The notes: a model not told the origin generated them from the letters alone. DNA of 64,000 bases from Sphingobium naphthae (GCF_020782235.1 NZ_JAJGNO010000005.1:248001-312000); one strand, 5' to 3'; numbered from the stretch's first letter, positions 47,443 through 56,700 are shown. Made by a program: numbers and translations.

Positions 47443-48816
47443 ATGCAGAAAATCCGATCGGGCACGCTGGCCGCCCTGCTCCTTGGCAGCATCTTCACCC
47501 CCGCCCTCTCCCTGGCCGCGCCTGCCGATAGCGGCACGATTCGGGAGGCGGCTCTGAAGGACGACGTCGCGTGGGACTTCACCGAGGGGCTGACGACCGA
47601 AGTGGGGCCCCGGCCCGCCGGCACGCCCCAGGAAGCGCGGGCGCGCGACTGGGCAGTGGCGAAGCTGAAGGCGCTCGGCTTTTCCAATGTCCGGGCCGAG
47701 CCCTACACGATGCCGGTCTGGGTTCGTGGCGAGGAAGCGGCGCGCATCCTGTCGCCTTTCCCGCAAAATCTGGTGCTCGCCGCACTCGGCAACAGCGGAT
47801 CGACCCCCGCGAAGGGCATCGAGGGCGAGATCGTCTACTTCCCCAGCATCGATGCTCTGGAAGCGGCGCCCGCCGCCAGCGTGAAGGGCAAGATCGCCTT
47901 CGTCGACCACGGCATGAAGGCGACGCAGGATGGATCGTCCTACGGCTATTTCGGCGCCGCGCGGCGCCAGGGGCCCAGCATCGCGTCGAAAAAGGGCGCC
48001 ATCGCCATCCTGATCCGATCGATCGGGACCGATCATCATCGCGTGCCGCATACCGGGGTGCAGATGTGGGCCGACGGCGCGACGCCGATCCCCGCCGCCG
48101 CCCTGTCCGTCCCCGACGCCGAGCAGCTGGCCCGGGTGGTGAAGCGCGGCCAGCCGGTGAAGGTCCACCTGACGCTGACCTCCAAGATGCTGAAGGACCA
48201 GCCGTCGGGCAATGTCATCGCCGAAATTCCGGGCAGCGACCCGGACGCCGGCGTGGTGGTGGCCGCTTGCCACCTCGACAGCTGGGACCAGGGCACCGGC
48301 GCGATCGACGATGCGACCGGCTGCGGCATCGCCGCCGCATCGGCATTGCAGGTCGCCAAGGCGGGGCAGCCGCGTCGTACCATCCGCGTGCTGATGGCGG
48401 GCGCGGAAGAAGTGGGCGGCGACGGCGCGCGGGCCTATTTCAAGGCTCATGGCACAGAGCGCCACGCGCTGGCGATGGAATCCGACTTCGGTGCCGACCG
48501 CGTGTGGCGGGTCGACTTCAAGCTGCCGCAGGGCCATGACGATCTGGCCAAGCGCATCGCGGCCGCACTGGCGCCGCTGGGCGTGGGCGCGAGCACGCAG
48601 GAAGCGGGCGGCGGCGCCGACATTGCGCCGCTGGTGAAGGCGGGCGTGCCGGTCATCGACCTGCAGCAGGACGGCACCCGCTATTTCGATCTGCACCACA
48701 CGCCCGACGACACGCTGGACAAGGTCGACCCGGCGCAGCTGCGGCAGAATGTCGCCGCCTGGGCGGTGACGCTGAACCTTGTGGCCAATGCCGCAGAAAC
48801 AATGAGCGCTAACTGA
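47443..48816 (+). CDS. Secreted M28-family metallopeptidase with PA domain
   Basis: 457 residues with a signal peptide (AALLLGSIFTPALSLAA). A PA-type insert lies before the catalytic part. Zinc ligands appear in order: ACHLDSWDQGTGAIDDATG (His and Asp), GAEEVGGDGA (the EE pair), AMESDFGADR and LHHTPDDTLDKV (final His). M28 enzymes are aminopeptidases or carboxypeptidases cutting peptides outside the cytoplasm. Similar long forms act on N-terminal residues. It is divergent from ettA across a 114-base spacer and is not in a clear operon. The exact specificity cannot be read. Confidence 0.9.
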   Translation: MQKIRSGTLAALLLGSIFTPALSLAAPADSGTIREAALKDDVAWDFTEGLTTEVGPRPAGTPQEARARDWAVAKLKALGFSNVRAEPYTMPVWVRGEEAARILSPFPQNLVLAALGNSGSTPAKGIEGEIVYFPSIDALEAAPAASVKGKIAFVDHGMKATQDGSSYGYFGAARRQGPSIASKKGAIAILIRSIGTDHHRVPHTGVQMWADGATPIPAAALSVPDAEQLARVVKRGQPVKVHLTLTSKMLKDQPSGNVIAEIPGSDPDAGVVVAACHLDSWDQGTGAIDDATGCGIAAASALQVAKAGQPRRTIRVLMAGAEEVGGDGARAYFKAHGTERHALAMESDFGADRVWRVDFKLPQGHDDLAKRIAAALAPLGVGASTQEAGGGADIAPLVKAGVPVIDLQQDGTRYFDLHHTPDDTLDKVDPAQLRQNVAAWAVTLNLVANAAETMSAN

Positions 48817-48974
48817 ACTTTTATAGTAGACAACGCTCCGTCGCGTGATTCTGCCGCTTCACCGACGCTAGAAAAGCATTGATTTGTGCAGCGCACACGT
48901 TAATGCGGGTCGCTCGCGTAGGGCCACATCTGTAACGTGCCAGACGCGGCATAATGCTATGGGAGCCGTACACA

Positions 48975-49187
48975 ATGAAGAAGATCGCTGTTGTTTTCGC
49001 TTCGGCCAGCCTGATGGCCCTCGCCGCTTGCGGTGAGAAGCCGGCCAACGAGACCGCGAACGCTTCGAACGCTGTCGTCGAGAACGTCGTCGAAAACGCC
49101 ATGAACGCTTCGGACAATGCGATGAACGCCGCGAACGTCGCCGACAACGCTGCGATGAACGCCGCGAACGTCACGAACGCGATGTAA
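48975..49187 (+). CDS. Small Asn/Ala-rich lipoprotein
   Basis: 70 residues. MKKIAVVFASASLMALAACGE is a lipoprotein signal with lipobox LAAC, so lipidation at Cys19 and outer- or inner-membrane anchoring are expected. The rest is almost only Asn, Ala, Val, Glu and Met in degenerate repeats such as NAMNAANV. Similar proteins in sphingomonads are often misannotated as circumsporozoite-like. GGGAG at 48961-48965 serves the ATG at 48975; the longer frame from 48954 is unlikely. A strong terminator follows. The function is unknown; a spacer or abundant surface lipoprotein is possible. Confidence 0.8.
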   Translation: MKKIAVVFASASLMALAACGEKPANETANASNAVVENVVENAMNASDNAMNAANVADNAAMNAANVTNAM

Positions 49188-49210
49188 TCTTCGCATTAGC
49201 GAGATTTCGG

Positions 49211-49242
49211 AAAGGGCGGGTCCTTCGGGGCCCGCCCTTTTT
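49211..49242 (+). terminator. Strong rho-independent terminator
   Basis: AAAGGGCGGG pairs with CCCGCCCTTT around TCCTTCGGGG, which contains an inner cccttcggg-like tetraloop, and the T run begins in the right arm. It is 24 bases after the lipoprotein stop. Confidence 0.85.
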
Positions 49243-49302
49243 CGTGCCCGGGAACATTCGCCGCGCCCGCGCGCTTCCTGCCCGCAATCAAGGAGATCAT
49301 CG

Positions 49303-49380
49303 ATGGGCAAGGGCATATTATTGTGGCTTCTGGGCGTGCCGATCCCGATCATTCTGCTCTTGTGGCTGTTCTTTCATTGA
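49303..49380 (+). CDS. 25-residue hydrophobic membrane microprotein
   Basis: MGKGILLWLLGVPIPIILLL is followed by WLFFH and the TGA stop. A good AAGGAG site at 49290-49295 precedes the ATG with proper spacing. The peptide is a single membrane-spanning helix with a Pro-x-Pro kink. The gene sits between the lipoprotein terminator and tRNA-Pro. It is too short for ordinary gene callers, so it may be missed in databases. The function is unknown; small alphaproteobacterial hydrophobic proteins of this kind exist. Confidence 0.7.
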   Translation: MGKGILLWLLGVPIPIILLLWLFFH

Positions 49381-49426
49381 TGACCGATTGACGGGCCGCC
49401 TGTCCCCCCGCTAAGGCCCGCCCAGT

Positions 49427-50095
<669 letters not shown>

Positions 50096-50956
50096 GTGGA
50101 CGTGATGATGCCGGTCATACCGCTGCTGCTGACGTTCAGCCTGGCGCTGCTGGTGGTGGCCGCCGGCCTTGCCTCTTCGCGAGGAGATTTCACCTATGTC
50201 GTGAGCCGCCCGGCGCTGTTGCTGAAAGCCTTTGAAGCCATCATGCTCATTCCGGTGCTCACCGCGATGCTCGTCATCGGGTTCCTGCCCCTTTCGCCAG
50301 CGGTCAAGGCGGCGATCCTGCTGATGGCCTTTTCTCCGGTCCCGCCACTGATGCCGGGCAAAGCTCTGGAGACGGGCGGGCATAGCGCCTATGTCTATGG
50401 CCTGATGACGACCGGCGCGATCTTTGCCCTGGTCTTCGTGCCGATCCTCGGCGCTCTTGCTGCAAACTACTATCATGTCCACGCCCAGTTTCCGCTCGCC
50501 GTCGTGGCGCGCAATATTGCAGGCGGCGTGGTAATCCCGCTGGCCATCGGCCTCGCCCTCGGCCGCTGGCTGCTCAAGGATGTCGCGCCCCGGTTGACCA
50601 GGGGCATCACGATCCTGGCTCATGTGCTGCTGGTAGTCGCTGCCGTTCCGCTACTCGTCGGGGTCTGGCCGCAGATGATGATGCTGATTGGGGACGGCGC
50701 CGCCATGGCCATGGCGCTGGTGGTATTCGCCGCACTCGTCGGTGGCCATGTGCTGGGCGGAGACACCATCGCCGACCGCAGCTCCCTCGCCATCACCGCG
50801 TCGCTCCGTCACCCCGGCATTGCTCTCGCACTCGCGGGGGCCAATCATGCGGACAAAGCCGTGTCGGCGGCAGCTTTGCTGTTTCTCGTCATCGGCTTCC
50901 TGCTGCTCATTCCCTATCTGTTGCTGCTGCGCCTTCTGGTCACCACCGAGGCGTGA
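50096..50956 (+). CDS. BASS-like (bile acid:sodium symporter fold) transporter, copy 1
   Basis: 286 residues, about nine or ten hydrophobic segments. RHPGIALALAGANHA near the C-terminus resembles the conserved BASS family helix, and SPVPPLMPGKAL is another block. Start is the GTG at 50096; the second copy aligns from exactly this residue (MDVMMPVIPLLL against MEIIKQIIPLLL). BASS members move bile acids, pantoate, pyruvate or sulfonated and organic anions with Na+ or H+. The substrate is not known here. A hairpin follows its stop and a porin gene is next. Confidence 0.75.
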   Translation: MDVMMPVIPLLLTFSLALLVVAAGLASSRGDFTYVVSRPALLLKAFEAIMLIPVLTAMLVIGFLPLSPAVKAAILLMAFSPVPPLMPGKALETGGHSAYVYGLMTTGAIFALVFVPILGALAANYYHVHAQFPLAVVARNIAGGVVIPLAIGLALGRWLLKDVAPRLTRGITILAHVLLVVAAVPLLVGVWPQMMMLIGDGAAMAMALVVFAALVGGHVLGGDTIADRSSLAITASLRHPGIALALAGANHADKAVSAAALLFLVIGFLLLIPYLLLLRLLVTTEA

Positions 50957-50957
50957 T

Positions 50958-50981
50958 CCCCTTTGACGCGGTGCCAAGGGG
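50958..50981 (+). terminator. Short hairpin after first transporter
   Basis: CCCCTT and AAGGGG pair around a 12-base loop, starting two bases after the stop codon. No T run follows, so it is only a weak terminator candidate. Confidence 0.35.
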
Positions 50982-51195
50982 CGTCGACCCGGAGAAGGAT
51001 GCCGCAAAAAGCCCGATGGACCAAGGGGGAACCCTGATGGCTTTGAGAGCGAGAGGATCGGTAAGCGATGCAAGTGGAGCGAGTTGGGCGCGTAGCTGCG
51101 GTCGACCACGATGCGGCGTCCTTCATCCTCCATCGGTCAAGTCGTCTCTCAGCGCGCCTTGACCGGTGCCACGCCACGACGAGAAGAGGGGTTCG

Positions 51196-52620
51196 ATGCG
51201 GAGACGTCCTGACGTCTTGCGGGTTCACGACAAGAGGCCTGTTCGGCTGAGGGCTCGTTTCAGGGCAGGCCACGGCCTTGTGGCTGCGGGAATTTTCTTG
51301 GCAAGCGATCTGTCGGCGGCCGATGCTGAGGACGTTCTCGCGCTCCCTGCGCGAGCCCCAGATGGTCTGACCGTCCAGGGTCAGGTCCGGGCGCGGGCGG
51401 AGGGAATCGGGGGCCAGTTCCGCCCGGATGCGGCGGAGGAAGACCTCATGCTCTCGCTGAGGACGACGATCCAGGTCGAATATGACGGCGGCCATTGGCA
51501 AGTCGGAGGCGAATTGTGGGACTCCCGGGCTTATGGAGAGAGCGCCGATTCATCGGCAGGAACCGGCGAAGTCGACGCCTTGGCGTTGGTACAAGCCTAT
51601 GTCGGCTTCGACCTGGGGGGACAGGTTGACACGCATGTCACGGTCGGGCGCTTCACGATGAACCTGGGATCGCGGCGCTTGGTTGCCCGCCAGTCTTTCC
51701 GGAATACGACCAACGCCTTCACCGGCGTCAATCTTCAGTGGAGTGGTCCAGATGGAGATCAGGTGGCTCTGCTCTGGGCCATGCCCCAAATTCGCCTCCC
51801 CGACGATAGCGAAGACATTCGCGACAATGCGGTGCGGCGCGACAAGGAGACGAGCGACCTGCAATTTTATGGCGGCTCGCTGACCAAGACCGGCGTACTC
51901 GGGGGATCTCTGCAAATCTATGGCTTCGGCCTCAGCGAGCGCGACAGCGCGGAACGGCCGACCCGCAATCGCCATATCTTCACGCCCGGCCTACGCGCTC
52001 ACCGCAGCCCGAAGCAGGGCCAGCTGGACTATGATGTCGAGGGCGCCTATCAGTTCGGCCGCAGCCGCGCGACAAGCGCGCCGACAGACCTGACCGATCT
52101 CAACGTCTCCGCCTATTTCATTCATGCAGAGGCGGGCCGAACGTTCGATCACGGGTGGACGCCGCGACTGTCCATCGACTTCGATCTGGCGAGCGGCGAT
52201 GGGGCTTCGACCAAAGCCTATAACCGGTTCGACGCCCTGTTCGGAGCGCGGCGCTTCGATTTCGGACCGACGGGCCTGTATGGCGCGGTTGGCCGCTTCA
52301 ACATGATTTCGGGAGGCGCCAGGGTCGAAGTCAAGCCCGACAGGCAATCGGATGTCATGATGATGTATCGCGCGCTTTGGCTGCATTCCAGGACCGACAG
52401 CTTTTCCAACACGGGCGTCAGGGACGTGACTGGCAACAGCGGTCGCTTTGCAGGCAGTCAGTTCGAAGCACGCTATCGTCGCACGCTGATCCCTGGAAGG
52501 CTGCGCCTCGACATCGGCATGGCCTATCTCGACAAGGGACATTTCCTCAAGGCTGCGCCGAATGCCCCCCCAACCGGCGACACCAGATATGGGTATGTCG
52601 ATATCTATTTCGAATTCTGA
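51196..52620 (+). CDS. Alginate-export-family (AlgE-like) outer membrane porin
   Basis: 474 residues. An N-terminal Arg-rich start and hydrophobic segment (HGLVAAGIFLASDLSAADA) form a signal peptide. The mature part is a beta-barrel with alternating strands, an early LRTTIQVEYDGGHWQVGGELWDSRAY, VQAYVGFDLGG and LGSRRLVARQSFRNTTNAFTG, typical of the Alginate_exp family, and it ends with YVDIYFEF, an aromatic terminus. Such porins pass anionic solutes and are not always linked to alginate. I chose the ATG at 51196, with AGAGGGG ahead. It lies between the two transporter copies, suggesting a shared substrate. Confidence 0.75.
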   Translation: MRRRPDVLRVHDKRPVRLRARFRAGHGLVAAGIFLASDLSAADAEDVLALPARAPDGLTVQGQVRARAEGIGGQFRPDAAEEDLMLSLRTTIQVEYDGGHWQVGGELWDSRAYGESADSSAGTGEVDALALVQAYVGFDLGGQVDTHVTVGRFTMNLGSRRLVARQSFRNTTNAFTGVNLQWSGPDGDQVALLWAMPQIRLPDDSEDIRDNAVRRDKETSDLQFYGGSLTKTGVLGGSLQIYGFGLSERDSAERPTRNRHIFTPGLRAHRSPKQGQLDYDVEGAYQFGRSRATSAPTDLTDLNVSAYFIHAEAGRTFDHGWTPRLSIDFDLASGDGASTKAYNRFDALFGARRFDFGPTGLYGAVGRFNMISGGARVEVKPDRQSDVMMMYRALWLHSRTDSFSNTGVRDVTGNSGRFAGSQFEARYRRTLIPGRLRLDIGMAYLDKGHFLKAAPNAPPTGDTRYGYVDIYFEF

Positions 52621-52783
52621 GTCCAGCCGCACGCTCTCATCGGATCAGCAGTCCAGATCCGACTACGCGGCCGCCGCCAGGAATGGATGGAAACATTCCG
52701 GCGGCTCCGTGATTTCCCTGATCACAATTTCAGTAGCGGCAGGCGATCTTCCCGGCACGATAGTCAATCGATGAGGCTGGGCC

Positions 52784-53650
52784 ATGGAGATCATCAAACA
52801 GATCATACCCCTATTACTGACGATCAGCCTGGCGCTGTTCGTCGTCGCGGCGGGCTTGGCGTCGTCGCGCGGCGACTTCGCCTATGTCCTGCGCCGTCCC
52901 GGGCTGCTGCTGCGGGCCTTTGGCGCCATCATCGTTATCCCGATGGTGGCGGTCATGATCATCATCGCCATTTTCCCGCTCTCGCCATCGGCGAAGGCAG
53001 GGCTGCTGCTCATGGCGATCTCACCCGTTCCGCCGCTCATGCCGGGCAAGGCGCTCAAGGCTGGGGGCCACGCGCCCTATGTCTATGGGTTGATGGCCAC
53101 CGGAGCGGTCTTCGCCATCATCTTCGTGCCCATCCTGGGGACTTTCGCCGCCCGCTATTATGACGTCGATGCGCAATTTCCCGCCAGCATTGCGGCGCGC
53201 AACGTCTTCGTGGGCGTCGTGGTCCCGCTCGTCGTAGCCCTCGTCCTGGGCCGGCTCCTGTTCAAGGCGCCCAAGCCCAAGCTGACCAGGGCCGTGACCA
53301 TCGCCGCCTATGTGCTGCTCGTCCTGGCCGCCGTGCCGATCCTGATCAAGGTCTGGCCGCAGATGATGGCGCTGGTCGGCAATGGCACGCTGCTGGCGAT
53401 GGCTCTGGCTGCGGTCGCCGCGCTGCTGGGTGGACATTTTCTGGGGGGCGACAATGTCGCAGACCGCAGTTCGCTCGCGATCGCCGCTGCCATGCGCCAC
53501 CCCGGCATCGCGCTTGCACTGGCTGGCGCCAATCACGCCAACCAGGCTATCTCTGCTGCGGTGCTGCTCTTTCTGCTCATCGGATTTCTGGCGCTGATCC
53601 CCTATCAGATGATCGTGCGGCGACAGGCGATACCCGAGGATGAGGAATAA
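52784..53650 (+). CDS. BASS-like transporter, copy 2
   Basis: 288 residues, clearly paralogous to the gene at 50096. Shared blocks include LASSRGDF, SPVPPLMPGKAL, FVPILG, VWPQMM, LGGD-ADRSSLAI and RHPGIALALAGANHA. About ten membrane segments. It starts at an ATG 163 bases after the porin gene. Two copies flanking a porin suggest a duplication with the porin either inserted or carried along. Expected in the inner membrane, with a probable cation-coupled organic anion substrate (inference). Confidence 0.75.
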   Translation: MEIIKQIIPLLLTISLALFVVAAGLASSRGDFAYVLRRPGLLLRAFGAIIVIPMVAVMIIIAIFPLSPSAKAGLLLMAISPVPPLMPGKALKAGGHAPYVYGLMATGAVFAIIFVPILGTFAARYYDVDAQFPASIAARNVFVGVVVPLVVALVLGRLLFKAPKPKLTRAVTIAAYVLLVLAAVPILIKVWPQMMALVGNGTLLAMALAAVAALLGGHFLGGDNVADRSSLAIAAAMRHPGIALALAGANHANQAISAAVLLFLLIGFLALIPYQMIVRRQAIPEDEE

Positions 53651-53724
53651 GCCCTGACGGATCGCGCCTGAAGCGTCTTGGCGGTCGCGGGCAAATCAGA
53701 TGGCGGCAACCGTCGGAACGATAA

Positions 53725-53767
53725 GCAGAAGGCCGGTGTCGCGGTATCCGCGACACCGGCCTTCTGC
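53725..53767. terminator. Perfect 20-bp hairpin between convergent genes
   Basis: The left arm at 53725-53744 (begins GCAGAAGG, ends GTCGCGG) is the exact reverse complement of the right arm at 53748-53767, with a TAT loop. It lies between the convergent transporter copy 2 and DUF4136 genes. No T run follows either arm, so it could be a bidirectional terminator or a mobile repeat element. Confidence 0.55.
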
Positions 53768-53801
53768 GGGGCGGCGCCAAGCCCCTGCCTGTTCGGCTGC
53801 A

Positions 53802-54359
53802 TCAGCGTGGAGAGGGCGCGTCCGTCACTTCGCGGCTGCGGCCGGCGGGGGGGAAGTTGGCCAGCACCGCAGTCACGACTGCGGTCACCTTCTCGGCCGA
53901 GAGGGTCGTGCTCGTCACTTCCTGCGTCGCTGTCCCGTGCCATACCGGCGCCTTGCTTGCGGCATCGTAGATGTCGATCGTCAGCGTGCCGTCGGTGATG
54001 TTGCGCACGTCGACCTGATTATAGCCGCCCCAACCGCCCCAGGGCCGGAAATAGGGACCATAGGTGCCGAGCGAGGAGACTTCGACCCGGTCGCGCGAAC
54101 CGAGGGTAAACCCGATCGCGAATTCGCCCGAGGTCGCCTGCGTAAAGCCGCGCGTCGCCAGCACGCTCTCGACAGCCGTCTTCACCCGCTGGGTCAGCAG
54201 CGGGTTCACCCCGGCAGGCGCAGCCGTGTAGGCCCAGCTATATGTTCGAAAGCGCGAGAAATCGGCCGAAGGATCCGCATCATAGGTCACCTTCGGCGTC
54301 GTTGCGCACGACGTTGTCAGCAGCGCGAAACACGCCAAGGCAGCGGCTTGCATTCTCAT
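53802..54359 (-). CDS. DUF4136 lipoprotein
   Basis: 185 residues with a lipoprotein signal (ALACFALLTTSCATT, lipobox with Cys18). The mature part opens KVTYDADPSADFSRFRTYSWAY, the family's signature 'D-F-x-x-Y-x-T-Y-x-W', and continues with a domain of mixed strands. DUF4136 proteins are small lipoproteins found across Gram-negatives with no known job. It is transcribed toward the 53725 hairpin and divergently from the DUF2092 gene, with a 231-base spacer between. Confidence 0.82.
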   Translation of the reverse strand: MRMQAAALACFALLTTSCATTPKVTYDADPSADFSRFRTYSWAYTAAPAGVNPLLTQRVKTAVESVLATRGFTQATSGEFAIGFTLGSRDRVEVSSLGTYGPYFRPWGGWGGYNQVDVRNITDGTLTIDIYDAASKAPVWHGTATQEVTSTTLSAEKVTAVVTAVLANFPPAGRSREVTDAPSPR

Positions 54360-54590
54360 GGCTTTCTCCTTGTCTAGAGGCCCAGAATTATGCGGTCGCC
54401 CAGCATGGGCAGCTATCGGGAATCTCCCTGATGCGTGCTGTCACGCCTCCCTATCGCCCGCCGGGCGGCCACGGGCGGCGCCGCTCTAAGCCACCCGGGC
54501 AATTCCAGCGTGATCAGAGGGATTCTTCGGATAGGAGGCGGCCCATAAAGTTGGGATCGTGACGGCCTTCCTTCATGGCAGGAGTGATCT

Positions 54591-55406
54591 ATGCCCGTCC
54601 CATCCTTCCCCGTGGCAGCCGCGGCCATGCTCCTTGTGGCGGGACAGCCGCTATCCCCATGGGCGCCATCCGCATGGGCGCGTCCCGATCAGGGAGCCGC
54701 GCCCACGCCGTCGACGGCGGCGCGGACGGCTGCGGATACGATCGACCCGGTCGCGATCCAGGCGCTGGTGGGGATGGGAAACTATCTCAGCACGCTGAAG
54801 AGTTTCGAGTTCCGCACGAAGGCGACGGCGGAGGCAAGCTTCCAGGATACCGACTTCCTCGTCCACCTTGGCTATGAAGCGACATACAAGGTCCTGCGGC
54901 CCACCGCCTTTTACGTGCAGATGAAGTCGGACCGTGCGATCCGCGAATATGTCTACGACGGCAAGACGCTGACCGTGAACGTGCCCCGGCAGAAATTCTA
55001 CGCGAAGGTCGCGGCGCCGCCGACGATCCGCCAGACGGTCGACAAGATCTACCTCGACTATGGCATCGACTTGCCGCTCGCCGACGTCTTCTACTGGTCC
55101 GAAAATCCGGTGACCGATGGCATCACGTCGGCCGTGCGGGTCGGCTTCGCGCGCGTGGACGGCAAGGAAGCGGACCAGTTCGCCTATCGCGGGGAAACGC
55201 TGGACTGGCAGATCTGGATCGCCCGCGGCAAGGCGCCGCTGCCACTGCGCATCGTCATCACCGACCGCAGCGACACGGTCCGCCCTTCATACAGCGCCGA
55301 TCTCTTCTGGAACACCACGCCCGCCCTCACCGCCAGGGACTTCGCCTTCGTGCCACCGGCGGATTCCAGCTTGATCGAGGTCGCTGCCCTTTCTGGAGAC
55401 AATTGA
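54591..55406 (+). CDS. DUF2092 exported protein, copy 1
   Basis: 271 residues with an N-terminal signal (AAAAMLLVAGQPLSPWA). The body is a DUF2092 domain, with IDPVAIQALVGMGNYLSTLKSF, YDGKTLTV, YGIDLPLADVFYW and WNTTPALTARDFAFVPP. The fold resembles LolA/LppX-like beta-barrels that bind lipoprotein or lipid tails, which would place it in the periplasm. The second copy is at 59710. AGGAG (54579-54583) precedes the ATG. The next gene starts one base after its stop. No function is established. Confidence 0.8.
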   Translation: MPVPSFPVAAAAMLLVAGQPLSPWAPSAWARPDQGAAPTPSTAARTAADTIDPVAIQALVGMGNYLSTLKSFEFRTKATAEASFQDTDFLVHLGYEATYKVLRPTAFYVQMKSDRAIREYVYDGKTLTVNVPRQKFYAKVAAPPTIRQTVDKIYLDYGIDLPLADVFYWSENPVTDGITSAVRVGFARVDGKEADQFAYRGETLDWQIWIARGKAPLPLRIVITDRSDTVRPSYSADLFWNTTPALTARDFAFVPPADSSLIEVAALSGDN

Positions 55407-55407
55407 G

Positions 55408-56142
55408 ATGAGCAACCGCAGCATCGGCTTCGTCGCACGACTGGCCGTCGCGCTGACTGCGACCGGCGCGATGACGGTTTCGGTCGAAGCTCAACGCCAT
55501 TTCGGCGGCGGCGGGCTGCGCGGCGGCGGCCTGCAGGGCCGCGCCAATTTCCACGCGCCCGGCAGCGGCGGCGGCGGCATCCGCAACCCGTCCATCCCCC
55601 GCGAAACGCCGTCGCCGCATCCCGGCGGTGGTGGCGACCGACCCGGCCCTCGCCCCGGACCTGGGCCTGAGCCGGGCCCCGGTCCCCAGCCCGGACCTGG
55701 TCCTCATCCCGGGCCCGGCCCGCATCCGGGCCCCGGGCCCCAACCTGGACCTGGGCCCCATCCCGGACCTGGACCTGGACCTGGACCTGGACCTGGACCT
55801 GGCCCGCATCCCGGACCGGGACCTCATCCTGGCCCTCCGCCGCCCCCGCCCCCTCCCGGCTGGGGGTGGGGCTGGAGCTGGTACGACGATCCGTTCTGGG
55901 ATGCGGCCGCCGTGGGCGTGGTCGCCGGTACGACCGCCGCCGTGGTGGCCAGCTCGTCCCAGTCATCAGCGACGCAGGTGGTGCAGAGCACCAGTGTCGG
56001 CTCGGTCGTCTACACCTTGCCTGCAAATTGCCCCCGGGTCGTTCGCGGAGATGTGACTTACTATAGTTGCAATAACATCTGGTATCGTCCGCAATATCAG
56101 TCCTCGGGCGTGACCTATGTAATCGTAAATCCGCCGGGGTGA
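55408..56142 (+). CDS. Pro-Gly-repeat exported protein with C-terminal C-x12-C/WYRPQY block
   Basis: 244 residues. A signal-like start (VARLAVALTATGAMTVSVEA) precedes Gly-rich and then long Pro-Gly-rich low-complexity sequence (about residues 72-150), encoded partly by a tandem hexamer. The C-terminal part has a WGWSWYDDPFWD segment, an Ala/Val hydrophobic stretch, two cysteines 12 apart and NIWYRPQYQ...YVIVNPP. The same ending occurs in the protein at 59108, each time next to a DUF2092 gene. The family resembles DUF6515-type surface proteins. It could be a cell-surface or wall-spanning rod. Function unknown. Confidence 0.72.
   Translation: MSNRSIGFVARLAVALTATGAMTVSVEAQRHFGGGGLRGGGLQGRANFHAPGSGGGGIRNPSIPRETPSPHPGGGGDRPGPRPGPGPEPGPGPQPGPGPHPGPGPHPGPGPQPGPGPHPGPGPGPGPGPGPGPHPGPGPHPGPPPPPPPPGWGWGWSWYDDPFWDAAAVGVVAGTTAAVVASSSQSSATQVVQSTSVGSVVYTLPANCPRVVRGDVTYYSCNNIWYRPQYQSSGVTYVIVNPPG
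55765..55800 (+). repeat. Six perfect copies of GGACCT in the Pro-Gly gene
   Basis: The 36 bases are exactly six in-phase repeats coding Gly-Pro six times (codon 120 onward), flanked by degenerate Gly-Pro repeats. Unit changes would keep the frame but vary length. Confidence 0.95.
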
Positions 56143-56301
56143 CGCCTGCAGGGGGGCAAGTCAGCGATTGACGACGGCTGATAAACGCTCCCGACCATCG
56201 CCTCGCTGCGCCGACGCGCGCGCACTTTCAGACCGCCGGAACATACATCTGGGGCCGTCCGCGACATCTTCCCCGACGCCCCGAACCGAAAGGACCAGCC
56301 G

Positions 56302-56673
56302 ATGGAAGATGTGCTGCATATCCTGGCCGAACATATTGCGCTTGGCGTCAACCTGCTCGGGATGCTGGCGATCACGATCGGGGCGATCCAGGGCGCGATC
56401 GGCCTGACCAGGCTGCTGCTCTTCCATGCCGACGAGGAGAAGCTCGGCCCGGTCTGGCTCGCACTCGGTCGCTGGCTGGTCGCTGGCCTGACGTTCCAAC
56501 TCGCCGCCGACATCGTCGAGACCACGATCGCCCCCTCCTGGGATGACATCGGCAAGTTGGCCGCCATCGCCGCGCTGAGGACCATGCTCAACTTCTTTCT
56601 GGACCGCGACATGGAAGGTCTGCGCGAGCGCATCGAACGGCGGGCGCGGGAAGAAGAAGCCATGCGCGCATGA
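56302..56673 (+). CDS. DUF1622 family membrane protein
   Basis: 123 residues with three to four hydrophobic segments (GVNLLGMLAITIGAIQGAIGL, LVAGLTFQLAADIVE, and a later one). An early LTRLLLF and the TTIAPSWDDIGKLAAIAALRTMLNFFLDRD block are typical of DUF1622. The C-terminus is a charged helix. No function is known for the family. It starts the membrane trio, with AAGGA ahead, and the next gene begins 27 bases later. Confidence 0.82.
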   Translation: MEDVLHILAEHIALGVNLLGMLAITIGAIQGAIGLTRLLLFHADEEKLGPVWLALGRWLVAGLTFQLAADIVETTIAPSWDDIGKLAAIAALRTMLNFFLDRDMEGLRERIERRAREEEAMRA

Positions 56674-56700
56674 CCCGCCGAAGCGCAAAGGAGACCTGTC

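Noticed and set aside
47329-48699. 457-codon upstream extension of the ettA frame
   Set aside because: It runs antisense to the M28 peptidase gene; EttA family length and the MSASSQYAYVMKSM start at 47328 fit without it.
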